From a virus, in the IMG/VR virus record IMGVR_UViG_3300020595_000009, positions 104,883 to 168,882 of that record: a stretch of DNA of 64,000 nt. One strand, written 5' to 3'. Shown here in pieces: positions 41,575 through 51,019 of this stretch. Below the pieces are notes generated by a model. That model saw only the letters and a list, made by a program, of their open reading frames with translations, made no database searches and was not told where the DNA came from. Positions within the stretch are counted from its first letter, which is position 1. The number at the start of each line of letters is the position of its first letter. Both the position numbers and the translations under genes were made by a program.

Positions 41575-42656
41575 TAAAAAACCGGGGTGAGCGTGGTGGT
41601 CTTGGACGATCTCCTGACTTGGGCTACAGTATAGCGCATTGCGGACGGCATGTCAAGAGAATTCGCCACGGCCAAAGCGTTATGAAATACCTTGTCTTTA
41701 TTTGGCATCTCGTTTTGGTTTGTTTCCGATAGAAGCGCAAAAAAGTAAAGTTTTAGTTTTTGCTCTTTTGTTAATGTTCCTTCTTTATTAATGTTTTCTT
41801 TTATTGTTCTTATTTGGTTCTTGCACATCTCGTTTGGAAAATAGATCTTGTCCTTGTCAGAGAAGTGGTTCGCAAAACGGTCTTTGTTGTATTGATTATA
41901 CATTGTTGTAATCATCATGTCAAGATAACTAAACTCTAAATCAAAATAGTTAAAAAAGTTGTCAGTATAGAACTGCTTGATGTCAACGTTATTTATCTTT
42001 CTGTATGGATTATACACCAAGCGATAAGGATTTGCAAGATCAACCTCAAAGCCTTGTAAATTTGCTATCTTTACATAATCGTTGGTGCTTCTGGTATTTC
42101 TAAGAAAGTCTGTAAAGATCCCTGTTGGGCTACCAGCGCCTTTTTGCTTTATGACTATTGATAATCCGGTGTTTTCGAAATACAACCGTTTCTTAAAGTT
42201 TAAGTTGTAAAAAGTCAAGGGCAAGATGTTAGAGTATTTTCCAATGTAATCTAGAAAGGTATTATAAAAATCTGTGACGTTTCTTATCTTTATATTTCTT
42301 CCGTCTATGTAATTTACAAGTAAGCCATAATAAGTATTTAGATTGTTTGCGTATGCTTCTAATAAGTTGTTATTGGAAAAGTCTGGTTTTTTTGTAAAGT
42401 TATAAAACTCGAAACCAACTTTCTTCTGAAGCATTTTTCTTGTTATTAGATCTGTAAACTTTTTGTATTGTTCGGCTACTTCTTCTAAAACAAAAGAATC
42501 TTGACTAAACCCAATAAGTTTGTCGTCTTTTGGGATAAGTGGAAACAAGTCTGTATCTAAGAAAAGCTTATAGTCTAGATCACTATTATAGTTTGTTCTA
42601 ATCCTTCTTGAGGAGTTTTGTATGATTTTGCCTATGTTAAATTCTTGTATGGTCAT
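41574..42656 (-). CDS. Conserved virion-type protein (360 aa)
   Basis: Rich in Asn, Tyr, Phe and Lys. NIKIRNVTDFYNTFLDYIG and LTFYNLNFKKRLYF recall proteins of tail or baseplate operons in marine phages. It is the last gene of the structural operon, directly before the polymerase. No known domain. Its end carries a promoter. Confidence 0.6.
   Translation of the reverse strand: MTIQEFNIGKIIQNSSRRIRTNYNSDLDYKLFLDTDLFPLIPKDDKLIGFSQDSFVLEEVAEQYKKFTDLITRKMLQKKVGFEFYNFTKKPDFSNNNLLEAYANNLNTYYGLLVNYIDGRNIKIRNVTDFYNTFLDYIGKYSNILPLTFYNLNFKKRLYFENTGLSIVIKQKGAGSPTGIFTDFLRNTRSTNDYVKIANLQGFEVDLANPYRLVYNPYRKINNVDIKQFYTDNFFNYFDLEFSYLDMMITTMYNQYNKDRFANHFSDKDKIYFPNEMCKNQIRTIKENINKEGTLTKEQKLKLYFFALLSETNQNEMPNKDKVFHNALAVANSLDMPSAMRYTVAQVRRSSKTTTLTPVF
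41628..41656 (-). promoter_or_regulatory. Sigma-70 promoter inside the upstream gene
   Basis: TTGACA (41656-41651), 17 nt, TATACT (41633-41628), within the 3' end of the gene at 41574-42656 and 54 nt before the PolA start. It separates replication from the late operon. Confidence 0.85.
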
Positions 42657-42663
42657 TTAATTA

Positions 42664-45600
42664 TTAAAATCCGAGATCTGAGAGTGTTGAGTTCACGTTT
42701 CGGCCGGCTTGTGTGGTCGCTGCGGCTGCTGGCTGGCTAACATTGTTGTTTAAGGTCTGGCCGGCTTGTGTAACCGCTGCAGCTGCTGGCTGGCTATAAT
42801 TGTTGTTTAAGGCTTGGCCGGCGCTTGTAACTATGTCGCTAGCAGCCGACGCAAGTCTCTCAAGGGCGGTGGGCGGTTCTTGAAGTACTTCATCCGCTGC
42901 GCTGGAACCGGCCTGAATGATTTCCAATTCAGGTCTGTTGCAACTGGTGCCGGAAAACGCCTCCCAACTAGCTTCAACTTCTGTTTCAAATTTTCCATCG
43001 GATCCAATTGAGTTTATAACTTTATTAATAAAATAATACCCACCCAAGCCTAAAACTCTTGCTGCAGAAGTAGAACCGTGACCATAGCCGACCATTGATG
43101 GGTTGATATATATATACGTCCCTGGAAAAATGAAAGGGGCACCAAAGATTGTTATCGTAGCATCATACTTTTCTCTTAGTGCTGACAGGTTTAAACCACC
43201 AGCACGGACAATCCTGCCTTCTCGGCGTCCTTCAATTTCATCTTTTCGAAATTTAATTGATTTTAAAATACCTCTGTCTGAACCTAACTTCACGTGATAT
43301 ATCCCTACCCGAGCATCCTCTTCTTCATCAGCTTTGCGCTCTATGGTCTGACCATTACTGCGTAGGATAAAATAAGAGATTAACCTTTGATCGCCAGACG
43401 ATGGAGCGGCGGATATCACATTGCCAACACTTCCTGCATAGACAGGCTCCTTGTCAGCAACGCTATTCCTATAATCTATACCGGCCTGGAGGTCAGGCGC
43501 CAGGCCGGGACCGCCGAATATAGCGTCTCGGGTTGCAGCGTCTCGAAGCTGGTCGCTTATACCTATGTCCGGACCTTCAAAAGAAGCAACATGCGGCACT
43601 CCTTCAGGGCTAACAATGTCACCAGATGAAGCCAATCTAATTGAGTTGACATAGGAAAACTTACTTGCCAAATCCTTAATAAAAGCAGTCAAGCTGTACC
43701 TTGTTTTTAATGGCCTTATGATATTTTCAATAAAGAAAGATCTAAAGCCATCAATTGAAATGAGCATATCGGAATAATTATAAGCTTTTCTAGTGTTGTC
43801 CATATCTCTATAGGTGTAGAGCCCGGTAATAAATTTAAAATCGTCCGATCTTTCCTTCAAAGCAGTGCCTTCTGTGTTTTTTAGGCCCTCAACAACTCTG
43901 TCTATGAGGTCTCCTAATCTTATAAAGTTTATTACAAGCCGGGCGCCGTCGTTCTCGCTATAGTTTTCTAGAAGTCTTTCTCGTTGAGCTGCATCCAGAT
44001 CAGCATCAGAAAGGTTCGGTGTGTCGGCGGCGGCGGCGCTAGCAGCGACTTCGCCGGGGTCGATTCCAGTTCCCTGGTGGAAGAACCCCTGGCTGACATT
44101 GAATTGGGAATTAGCGCTAAGGTTCATTAGGACACTTTCTGTAAGGCGCCTTATTTCGAGGCTTCTGAAGTCATCGTTAAACGGAACCCGAGATTCCTTA
44201 ACTTCGGCGGCTCTTATTTCTTCAATGACGTCTGCGTTTATTGTAACTTTCCAAACCTTGTTGCCTTCCAGCAGTCCAGTAAATATATTATTATAATTTT
44301 GAATAATATTATCATTTCCAGTAGTTCTCAACGCATCCAATAGAGCAACCTCTCGTTCGTTCAACTCGTCGGTGTCGGTGTCAGTATCGGCAGAGTTGTC
44401 GCTAGTGCTAGTTCTAGAAGTCGCACAAGGATCCAATTCTTGCTTGTCGGCTGGAGATTCTTGCTCCGTTTGGCCGGCAGTATTTGCAGCTGCTTGATTA
44501 ACTGACTCGATAGCGGGAGGAAGACCGATTCTTAGTATGTTAAGCGACTCGTCAGAAAAATACTCATCGATAGCTGAAAAATAGCTAATGTCTAAAGTTA
44601 ATGTGCCGTCGGCATTGAAGTTTAGGCTATGATCCTTTAAAGATAGACGCAATCTGGTATTTGTTTGGTTGATGATCTCTTTTAGTGCTCTTACACTTTG
44701 ATCGTTGGCAAGGTCGTGGTTGATTTTATGATCAATTTCCCAACCTACATGTGCTAAAATTTCATATTTATAAAGAGGTTGCGCAGATTCATCATCACCG
44801 TTTGCGATTCCAACACCAGCACCAATAAGGCTGATCAAGTCAGTATTTCTGGGGTCCTCTAGGGCAGCTTGTGCATCATTGGCACTAATTCCAATAAAGT
44901 CGCTTAAGCTTTGAAAGAATAACGATATATCAAAATTAACAAACGATCTAACGGTTTCTGGATTGTTGCCTTCGTACGACCAATTAACACTTTTAATTCC
45001 AGCGCCGCCGGCTCTTCCAGATTTAGATTGAGTTATTCTTTCAAGTGATTTATTTTCTGTAAATGATTTAAATTTAAATTCTAATATCCCGTTGTCGATT
45101 TCACTGTATGACCCATCGTTGTTTTTTTTATATATTTTTTTATACAGTCTTATTTTTGGCACTAATAAAGATAGATAAGGAGTTCTGATCGCAAAAAATG
45201 GAAGAAGGTCGGGTCTTCTTAAAAGAAAATTGATCAACAGGTGCTCATCTGGTGTGCTTACTTGCACGATGTTTGTCTGACTGGTGTTTTCTAAATCAAA
45301 AAAGCTCTCAATTATTCGTTCGTTAAGACATGCCAACACTCCTTGCTGCCTGTTTAACAGAAAGTTTGCCGCTTCGTTTTCGTCGGTTGTTTCGAATTGC
45401 TCTGAAGTACTGGTTACGCTACCAGGGTCGTCTCTGATTTGAATTTCAAGTTCACGCACTTCATCGGCGTCGTGGCCACTGGTGACGACCAAGTCTCGGT
45501 TTGCCTTGCGTTCGTCGAGGGCGTCTTCCCGCATCCTACGTGTAACCAGCTCCCCTTCAAACCTCGGCCGGCCGCTCCGGAGCACGTCTCGAAATTCCCA

Positions 45601-45753
45601 AGTGAAATTTTGTTCCTGGAAGCTGCCTAGTTCAAATGTGGCTCCTTGTCTCTGCTTCGCCTGGGTGAAAGCCAACCAAGGTTCTATGATGTCCCGAGTC
45701 AACCTTACATTTTCCCTTAGCAGCTCTCGGTCACTATCTGAAAGCGCAGCCAT
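42664..45753 (-). CDS. Large tail/baseplate structural protein (1029 aa)
   Basis: A long, mostly beta protein between a gp53-like wedge gene and the replication module. PFIFPGTYIYINPSMVGYGH and GGYYFINKVINSIGSDGKFE near residues 850-920 look like a hub or fibre barrel. The last 80 residues are Ala/Gln repeats (SQPAAAAVTQAGQTLNNN). No catalytic domain is clear. Hub or baseplate role is inferred from position. Confidence 0.65.
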   Translation of the reverse strand: MAALSDSDRELLRENVRLTRDIIEPWLAFTQAKQRQGATFELGSFQEQNFTWEFRDVLRSGRPRFEGELVTRRMREDALDERKANRDLVVTSGHDADEVRELEIQIRDDPGSVTSTSEQFETTDENEAANFLLNRQQGVLACLNERIIESFFDLENTSQTNIVQVSTPDEHLLINFLLRRPDLLPFFAIRTPYLSLLVPKIRLYKKIYKKNNDGSYSEIDNGILEFKFKSFTENKSLERITQSKSGRAGGAGIKSVNWSYEGNNPETVRSFVNFDISLFFQSLSDFIGISANDAQAALEDPRNTDLISLIGAGVGIANGDDESAQPLYKYEILAHVGWEIDHKINHDLANDQSVRALKEIINQTNTRLRLSLKDHSLNFNADGTLTLDISYFSAIDEYFSDESLNILRIGLPPAIESVNQAAANTAGQTEQESPADKQELDPCATSRTSTSDNSADTDTDTDELNEREVALLDALRTTGNDNIIQNYNNIFTGLLEGNKVWKVTINADVIEEIRAAEVKESRVPFNDDFRSLEIRRLTESVLMNLSANSQFNVSQGFFHQGTGIDPGEVAASAAAADTPNLSDADLDAAQRERLLENYSENDGARLVINFIRLGDLIDRVVEGLKNTEGTALKERSDDFKFITGLYTYRDMDNTRKAYNYSDMLISIDGFRSFFIENIIRPLKTRYSLTAFIKDLASKFSYVNSIRLASSGDIVSPEGVPHVASFEGPDIGISDQLRDAATRDAIFGGPGLAPDLQAGIDYRNSVADKEPVYAGSVGNVISAAPSSGDQRLISYFILRSNGQTIERKADEEEDARVGIYHVKLGSDRGILKSIKFRKDEIEGRREGRIVRAGGLNLSALREKYDATITIFGAPFIFPGTYIYINPSMVGYGHGSTSAARVLGLGGYYFINKVINSIGSDGKFETEVEASWEAFSGTSCNRPELEIIQAGSSAADEVLQEPPTALERLASAASDIVTSAGQALNNNYSQPAAAAVTQAGQTLNNNVSQPAAAATTQAGRNVNSTLSDLGF
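42701..42825 (-). repeat. C-terminal Ala/Gln tandem repeat
   Basis: About 2.5 units of roughly 54 bp coding SQPAAAA.TQAGQTLNNN at the end of the 1029-aa protein. The units differ by few bases, so copy number may vary. Confidence 0.7.
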
Positions 45754-46089
45754 TTAGATAAACCTCTCGTAGATTTGCTCCAAAGGAAAAGGAATCAAAA
45801 CTTCATCCCCCACAGAAAAGTGTGCGTCGGTTGGCTTTTGATTGAACCAAGCAATAACCCACCAAAGCTTTGAGTCTCCATAAAATTCAAAAGCTAATTT
45901 AAACAACCTTGTTCTTCTTTGCCAAATAGCAGTTCGCATTGAATATTTTTTCCTTTCCTCGTTGGAGAGAGGCTGGATATGAGCTGTTTCAATCAACCTG
46001 GTGTTTATTAGGTCTCTGGATCTTAGCATTTCTCTTGTTGCCGGCGCTCTATTGGCTTGGAAAATTCTTTTGTTTAAATATCTTGACAT
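45754..46089 (-). CDS. Baseplate wedge, gp53-like with LysM-type end (111 aa)
   Basis: FKLAFEFYGDSKLWWVIAWF followed by VGDEVLIPFPLEQI is the gp53/LysM pattern of T4-like wedge proteins. Compact, no signal peptide. It follows a large operon from the sheath downward. Confidence 0.8.
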   Translation of the reverse strand: MSRYLNKRIFQANRAPATREMLRSRDLINTRLIETAHIQPLSNEERKKYSMRTAIWQRRTRLFKLAFEFYGDSKLWWVIAWFNQKPTDAHFSVGDEVLIPFPLEQIYERFI

Positions 46090-46104
46090 TGTTTAACTCT
46101 TTTG

Positions 46105-46893
46105 CTAGTCGGTTCCGGATTCTGTTATCCCGCTTGTATCACCGGCCGTACTTGCCTCGGATAAGGCATTCGTTGCTGTGAAGCCAAGAGCGACAGCTGC
46201 TTGGCCAGCTTCGGTAGCGCCGGCAGCTGCGGAATCAATACTTGCCAAGGCCCTTCCAATGCGACCTTCGGAAGTTGAGGGTGTAGAGTCGGATATAAAA
46301 TAAGGAAATTCGGTCATGTTTGTTGCTGGCATACCTTCAACATATCCCAGGTCGTGGGTGTGAAGGATTGTGGCTGAAAAACTTATTGAGAAGAAAGCAG
46401 GAATTGCCGAACCAACTTTATCAACCCAGCCGGCAGACCCATCAAATTTAAAACTATGGGAAAAGTTGTTTATGCCGCAAACTAGTCCAGATTCTGGGCT
46501 GTCACCGGAAATTCCTTTTGAATGGTCATAAATCAAATTTGCAAACTTTATACGCAATAAAGGAGATGCTGATATCGTATTTGAAGTGCCACTAGTTGAA
46601 TATGCTGGATAAAGAAAACTAATCAATCGGTTGAGATTGGTTAAGTTTCTTTCTGCCGTTTCGATACTGTCGGAGGGCACATCAAAAGCAACATCGATTG
46701 TTCTTTCAGTGTTTTGAAAAGTTAAGATTGGATCCTGTCGTCCAAAAACGTTCTCAGAAGTCCAATTCGGAGAAAACTTATCTTCCAACTGAGTTATCAA
46801 GGCCGGGAATGCAACAAACATACCGGAGATTACAGAATAGAATTGAAAATAATATTGCTTTTTTTGCGCATATGTAGATATATAATTTGCCAT
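46105..46893 (-). CDS. Baseplate/tail protein (262 aa)
   Basis: SENVFGRQDPILTFQNTERT near residue 50 is a signature I recall from tail-completion proteins of T4-like marine phages. It is placed between tape measure and gp53-like wedge. A tube-initiator or baseplate-hub role is plausible. Shine-Dalgarno TAGGAG. Confidence 0.7.
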   Translation of the reverse strand: MANYISTYAQKKQYYFQFYSVISGMFVAFPALITQLEDKFSPNWTSENVFGRQDPILTFQNTERTIDVAFDVPSDSIETAERNLTNLNRLISFLYPAYSTSGTSNTISASPLLRIKFANLIYDHSKGISGDSPESGLVCGINNFSHSFKFDGSAGWVDKVGSAIPAFFSISFSATILHTHDLGYVEGMPATNMTEFPYFISDSTPSTSEGRIGRALASIDSAAAGATEAGQAAVALGFTATNALSEASTAGDTSGITESGTD

Positions 46894-46907
46894 CAGTTTC
46901 TCCTATT

Positions 46908-49538
46908 TTATCGAGCGAGAGCGGCGCCCGTAAATCTTGCAGTATCATAGCGGTCAAGCCACTTAGCCAACACTCGCCCATCAAGCTCTATCACGTTCGT
47001 TGTTCCTTCATTGTTGGCTCGCTCGTTGACCAGTCTGCTAATTGCTGCAACCAGCTGGTTAGTGCTTTCAGCACCTTCAGCGTTTGAGACGGCGCCAATA
47101 ATCGTCTCTATTCTTGCTACTTGTTCAGCTTCGACGGTTGAGGCAATTCGCATTAGGTTGGCCAATGAGTCTGCTGTTGCCTTGAAAGCAACCGTTTTTT
47201 CTGTGCTATCGGGGAGTTCATCTAAAGCTTTACCAATAGCAGCTATATATTCAGGCACTCCCGTATCTGTTAAGGACATTGATGCTAGTTGCGCCATAGA
47301 AGAAAGGACTGTGGCAAAGGACGATACTTTTTCAACATTTAATAGATCTATCTGCTCTCTAACCTTCCGGAACATTTTTCCTAACTTTCTAATCCCGAAT
47401 CCGGCGCCGGGTATAGCTAGAACTGCTACAGCTGCTGCGAGGGCTAGCGCCCCAAGGGACATTTTAAGCAAACTTTCTCCTATTGCCAAAATGTTTCCTG
47501 CATCCATCCCTGCAAAGCTCGCAACTAGTTTTGACACCCCAAGAGCAGCGACGAACGTGCCGGCACCGACCGCAAGCATAGCGACGCCAAATGCCGAGAA
47601 CCCGGCAATTGCGGGCGCACCTGCGGTCGCCATTAGATAGCCAAGGCCAACAATTGCGGCACCAAGCAGCCCAATTGCAAGAACAGCACCGGCGATCTGG
47701 CCACCATTTAAATCACCGAACGCCGCAACCAATGTCGACATCCCCCAAGCAGCCAAACCAATGCCGGCGCCGACCATAAGCATTGCTGCGCCAAACGCCA
47801 GCAAGCCCTTGGAGCCCTCGGCGGCTTTCTTACCGAAGCTTTTAACTGCATCACCGGTATTTCCTGCAATCTCTTCAACACCTTCAGAAGCCTCTGCGGC
47901 AGAACCTACTAGACTTTTAAATTTCGACGAGACTTTGTCGACCAGGAACTCGACGCTAGCGCCCGCCGCCTTGGAAAATAGTATAAATGCTGCCTTCGCA
48001 CCGATCAAGCCGAGGGTCAGAGCAGCGAAAGAGCCAATTATTGAACCGCCGAGGGCGTCGGAAAGTTTCAAGAGACCATTAACCAGCCCGTTTAAAGTTT
48101 GCACAATAGGCCCAACAATGAGCGCCAAGTTGCCCATAAGAACCTTAAACTTATCCATTGCGGTTGAAGCTTCTCTTGTCCTATCGGCTAACTCTTCTGC
48201 AGACATCCCGGCATGCATTAGCTCTGCGGCTGTTTCGTGCACTTCTTCACGAGTTGCTCCAAATAACTGTGCTGCCTCTTCCATCGAGATGTTAAGTGCA
48301 TCTGAAACTTCCCTTTTCTGGAAGCGATCCATTTCGTCAAAAGTCATTGAAGACTGTTCCATTGCTCTTTGTAATAGTTCTATTCTTTCTTCTTCTGTAG
48401 CATTCAAAAGAGAATACGTATCAAGCAAGTTACCACCTAAGACCATGTTCAGGCGTCCGGCTGCTTGTGATGAGGCCTCAAAGGTATCGTATTGGCCCAC
48501 AATGTTATAAAGGCTCTGAACGGACATTCCGGTTGCTTTTGCGGCTGCTTGTAGTTCCAAGAAAACGTCAAGTGCGCCATCACCCATCTTTGCAAACAGC
48601 TCGCCCATTCCGACAAGGTCAGCCGACACTTGACTAAAAGGTATACCAAGAGCATCTGCTGCGCCGGCAACTTCTCTCATTGCCGTTTCTGTTTCAGCTA
48701 ATGACATTCCTGCGACTTTTGTAAATGTCTGTGCCATACCTGCGGCGTCGCCACCAAGTTTCTCTATTTGCGCAGATAACTCTATAAAGCCTTGCTGTGA
48801 GCCTCGTGACAACTCTGAGAACTCGCTAAAGTTTGAGTAAAGGTCTCCCATTACCCCAACGGCTTCGGCGCCGCTGATGCCCACAAGACCCAAGGAATCT
48901 CTAGTCTCAAATGCTGCTCTTGCAAAGTCACGAGAAGCCCCTGTGTTCTGAACGAAAGAAGCACCGGCGCTATCAAGGGCAGAAACTGCCTTTATGGTTG
49001 TTTCAGCAAGGAGTTCCAAACTTGAAAAGAACATCTTTGAAACACTTAGGCCCTTAGCAGCGTTAAAAGCATATGCCCCAAATGCGGCTTTAAGTGCGGC
49101 GCCCAGGCCTTTAGCTCCCTCTCCAGCTTCAAGACTAGCTACTGCCGCTCTGGAGAAAGAATTACTTATCGGGGCAATTTTATCAGCTAAGAGGCCGCCT
49201 TGTGTTGCAGAGTCATTAATTGCGCTTGAAAGGTTTTCTGTTAATTCTAGCGTTTTTTGGAGGCCTGCGAGGCGCTCGACGTCGATCTCGGCTTGGCCTT
49301 CCGAAAGCTCATAAATTTCCTTTTTTGTTAATGCTATTTGTCTTTCAAGATCCGCTTGCCCTTGTGTTAGTTGGCCGGACTTTACTTGGGCTTCAAGTTC
49401 TTTTAGCGAGAGATCTAAACTTTTTTTCTTTTCTAAGTTTAAAAGCTTTTGTTCTTCAAGGGAGAGCTTTTTTCCTTTTGCAACTTTTTTAGATATCCCA
49501 GCTAATTCCTTTGTTTTATTTTGATCATCATTCGCCAT
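46908..49538 (-). CDS. Tape measure protein (876 aa)
   Basis: A long coiled-coil start (KLSLEEQKLLNLEKKKSLDL), Ala/Gly-rich centre and repeated hydrophobic segments (AGAVLAIGLLGAAIVGLGY, FGVAMLAVGAGTFVAALG), as in tail tape measures. At about 1.5 Angstrom per residue it implies a tail near 130 nm. It follows the tail-assembly genes. Confidence 0.9.
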   Translation of the reverse strand: MANDDQNKTKELAGISKKVAKGKKLSLEEQKLLNLEKKKSLDLSLKELEAQVKSGQLTQGQADLERQIALTKKEIYELSEGQAEIDVERLAGLQKTLELTENLSSAINDSATQGGLLADKIAPISNSFSRAAVASLEAGEGAKGLGAALKAAFGAYAFNAAKGLSVSKMFFSSLELLAETTIKAVSALDSAGASFVQNTGASRDFARAAFETRDSLGLVGISGAEAVGVMGDLYSNFSEFSELSRGSQQGFIELSAQIEKLGGDAAGMAQTFTKVAGMSLAETETAMREVAGAADALGIPFSQVSADLVGMGELFAKMGDGALDVFLELQAAAKATGMSVQSLYNIVGQYDTFEASSQAAGRLNMVLGGNLLDTYSLLNATEEERIELLQRAMEQSSMTFDEMDRFQKREVSDALNISMEEAAQLFGATREEVHETAAELMHAGMSAEELADRTREASTAMDKFKVLMGNLALIVGPIVQTLNGLVNGLLKLSDALGGSIIGSFAALTLGLIGAKAAFILFSKAAGASVEFLVDKVSSKFKSLVGSAAEASEGVEEIAGNTGDAVKSFGKKAAEGSKGLLAFGAAMLMVGAGIGLAAWGMSTLVAAFGDLNGGQIAGAVLAIGLLGAAIVGLGYLMATAGAPAIAGFSAFGVAMLAVGAGTFVAALGVSKLVASFAGMDAGNILAIGESLLKMSLGALALAAAVAVLAIPGAGFGIRKLGKMFRKVREQIDLLNVEKVSSFATVLSSMAQLASMSLTDTGVPEYIAAIGKALDELPDSTEKTVAFKATADSLANLMRIASTVEAEQVARIETIIGAVSNAEGAESTNQLVAAISRLVNERANNEGTTNVIELDGRVLAKWLDRYDTARFTGAALAR

Positions 49539-49562
49539 TACAAAATTACCTTAAAACCCAAA

Positions 49563-49907
49563 TTACTTAATGGGCCACTTCATTCCAGTTTCACGCTCAA
49601 AGTTCCTGACAGCTGTGTTCAACTTTGACTTTGAAGCGTAAGTGCGAGGGTTGTTCAAACCGTATTTTTCAACAGCTTTCATATATCTTTTTTCACCACC
49701 GATGGCCCTTGTAAAAGAGTCGACTTGAGATCTTGTTCCGGTAATGTGGGAAACATCAAAAATTCTTGAATAATCTTTAAATCCAAGCATCTTTAATATT
49801 GTTGATTTTAACTTAGCCCCTTGACGGGCAGCATAATATTCTTGAACCAAATCACCTGAATTTAAATTCAATGTGTTCTCTTCATTAATTTCTTTTCGTT
49901 CAGACAT
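49563..49907 (-). CDS. Small late protein before tape measure (114 aa)
   Basis: Basic helical C-terminus with NNPRTYASKSKLNTAVRNFE. It has its own late promoter motif (49927-49934) after a terminator, so it begins the tape-measure transcription unit. Unknown role. Confidence 0.65.
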   Translation of the reverse strand: MSERKEINEENTLNLNSGDLVQEYYAARQGAKLKSTILKMLGFKDYSRIFDVSHITGTRSQVDSFTRAIGGEKRYMKAVEKYGLNNPRTYASKSKLNTAVRNFERETGMKWPIK

Positions 49908-49926
49908 AATTTTCCTCCTAACACAG

Positions 49927-49934
49927 TAAATAGT
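49927..49934 (-). promoter_or_regulatory. Late promoter motif
   Basis: ACTATTTA (context AAACTATTTACTG), 20 nt before the start at 49907, directly after the terminator 49940-49967. Confidence 0.6.
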
Positions 49935-49939
49935 TTATA

Positions 49940-49967
49940 AAAGAAAACCCGCCATAAAGCGGGTTTT
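49940..49967 (-). terminator. Rho-independent terminator
   Basis: Stem AAAACCCGC/GCGGGTTTT with a 6-nt loop, T-rich end, immediately after the stop at 49969. Confidence 0.87.
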
Positions 49968-49968
49968 G

Positions 49969-50205
49969 TTATTTGTTGCTTTTTCTAGCTTTCTCCGTTG
50001 CTTCTTTTTCGTCTTCCTTTTGTTTAATCAATCTTTGAATAAACCATTTTCTGAGGCCGACTGGAATTGAATAAGATTCGAACAAAGAAAAGCCGCCATG
50101 GTATTTTAGGGCAAACAACTCTTCGTAGATTGCTTCTTGGTAACTAGATGTCAGGCCAAAGGAAGCGAAAGTTGATTGGTAGATCCATTTCAACCTCCGT
50201 ATCAC
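49969..50205 (-). CDS. Tail-assembly protein, possible frameshift extension (78 aa)
   Basis: The frame begins 62 nt inside the gene 50144-50992 and has no ATG or well-placed Shine-Dalgarno; GTG 50205 is the first candidate. The product is helical (YQEAIYEELFALKYHGGFSL) with a basic end. Overlapping tail-assembly frames just before a tape measure are often joined by programmed frameshifting; here it would need +1 or -2. A separate start remains possible. Confidence 0.6.
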   Translation of the reverse strand: MIRRLKWIYQSTFASFGLTSSYQEAIYEELFALKYHGGFSLFESYSIPVGLRKWFIQRLIKQKEDEKEATEKARKSNK

Positions 50206-50992
50206 AGGAAGGGCAAGTAAAGTCGCCCTTCATCTCAACCCCTGGCTGGATGTCTTTCATTACCTGCTTGAGCTTCTTGGAGTCCCGAAGAGGCATGTTT
50301 TCTACATAAGATCCAACTAAGTCCGGATTATCATTTACAGAAACAATAACGAGCCTGTAAGTTTCTAGGCCGGCTGAAAAGTCAACGTTATGCTTTTTAT
50401 ATTTCTTTTCCTTGTCGGCTAAGGCTTTTTCATCCTTGCCTGTTAGAAAGCGTATCTCAACTTTGGCTTTTGTCTTTGGTGCTGTAAAGGTAAATGTTCC
50501 TTTCCCTGTTGCCTCAACGCCTTCGGACAAAGTTAGAGGTTTGTTGCGAACACATTCCTCCAAGTCAAAAGTTACTTCGGTTTTTTTCATACAAGAGCGG
50601 CAAACTGCCTCAACTGGGTATTCATCACCATAAGCAGATCTTCGCACTTGGGTCAAGATCGCATTCTTGTCTCCAATCAAAAGGTCGTCTAAGTCAAAGT
50701 CTTTTGTTACCATCAAAGAGCGTAAAAGCTTTTCAACAACAGTGCCTTGCTTTAGGTATGATTGGTTTAGAAGAATGTCTTCCTCCTTAGCGGTCATTTG
50801 TCTTACTTCTATTGTTGGGTTCTTTCGAAGAGGATGACCCTCTGGATAGAACTCACCATTTGATGGAAGCTCAACAATATCATTTGCGGCCACAAAAGAA
50901 AAGTCAGCACCCTGCTGGGCCATTGCAGGTGCTGGTTCCGGGGATGCCTGGGGGACTTCGGGAGCCCCCAAACGGTCTTGGTTATTTCTCAT
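50144..50992 (-). CDS. Baseplate hub/tail-assembly protein with zinc ribbon (282 aa)
   Basis: IVELPSNGEFYPEGHPLRKN and VRQMTAKEEDILLNQSYLKQ match the gp26-type phage family. Cys pairs CRSCMK (about 135) and CPSCDTEVE (about 262) make a zinc ribbon-like site. It lies between tail tube and tape measure, where tail chaperones occur. Confidence 0.78.
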   Translation of the reverse strand: MRNNQDRLGAPEVPQASPEPAPAMAQQGADFSFVAANDIVELPSNGEFYPEGHPLRKNPTIEVRQMTAKEEDILLNQSYLKQGTVVEKLLRSLMVTKDFDLDDLLIGDKNAILTQVRRSAYGDEYPVEAVCRSCMKKTEVTFDLEECVRNKPLTLSEGVEATGKGTFTFTAPKTKAKVEIRFLTGKDEKALADKEKKYKKHNVDFSAGLETYRLVIVSVNDNPDLVGSYVENMPLRDSKKLKQVMKDIQPGVEMKGDFTCPSCDTEVEMDLPINFRFLWPDI

Positions 50993-51019
50993 TATACTCC
51001 TATGAGGTTAATAAACTTT

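Noticed and set aside
47761-48510. Plus-strand frame of 249 codons inside the tape measure gene
   Set aside because: Antisense of Ala-rich coding sequence, with biased composition and no promoter or start signals. All real genes are on the other strand.
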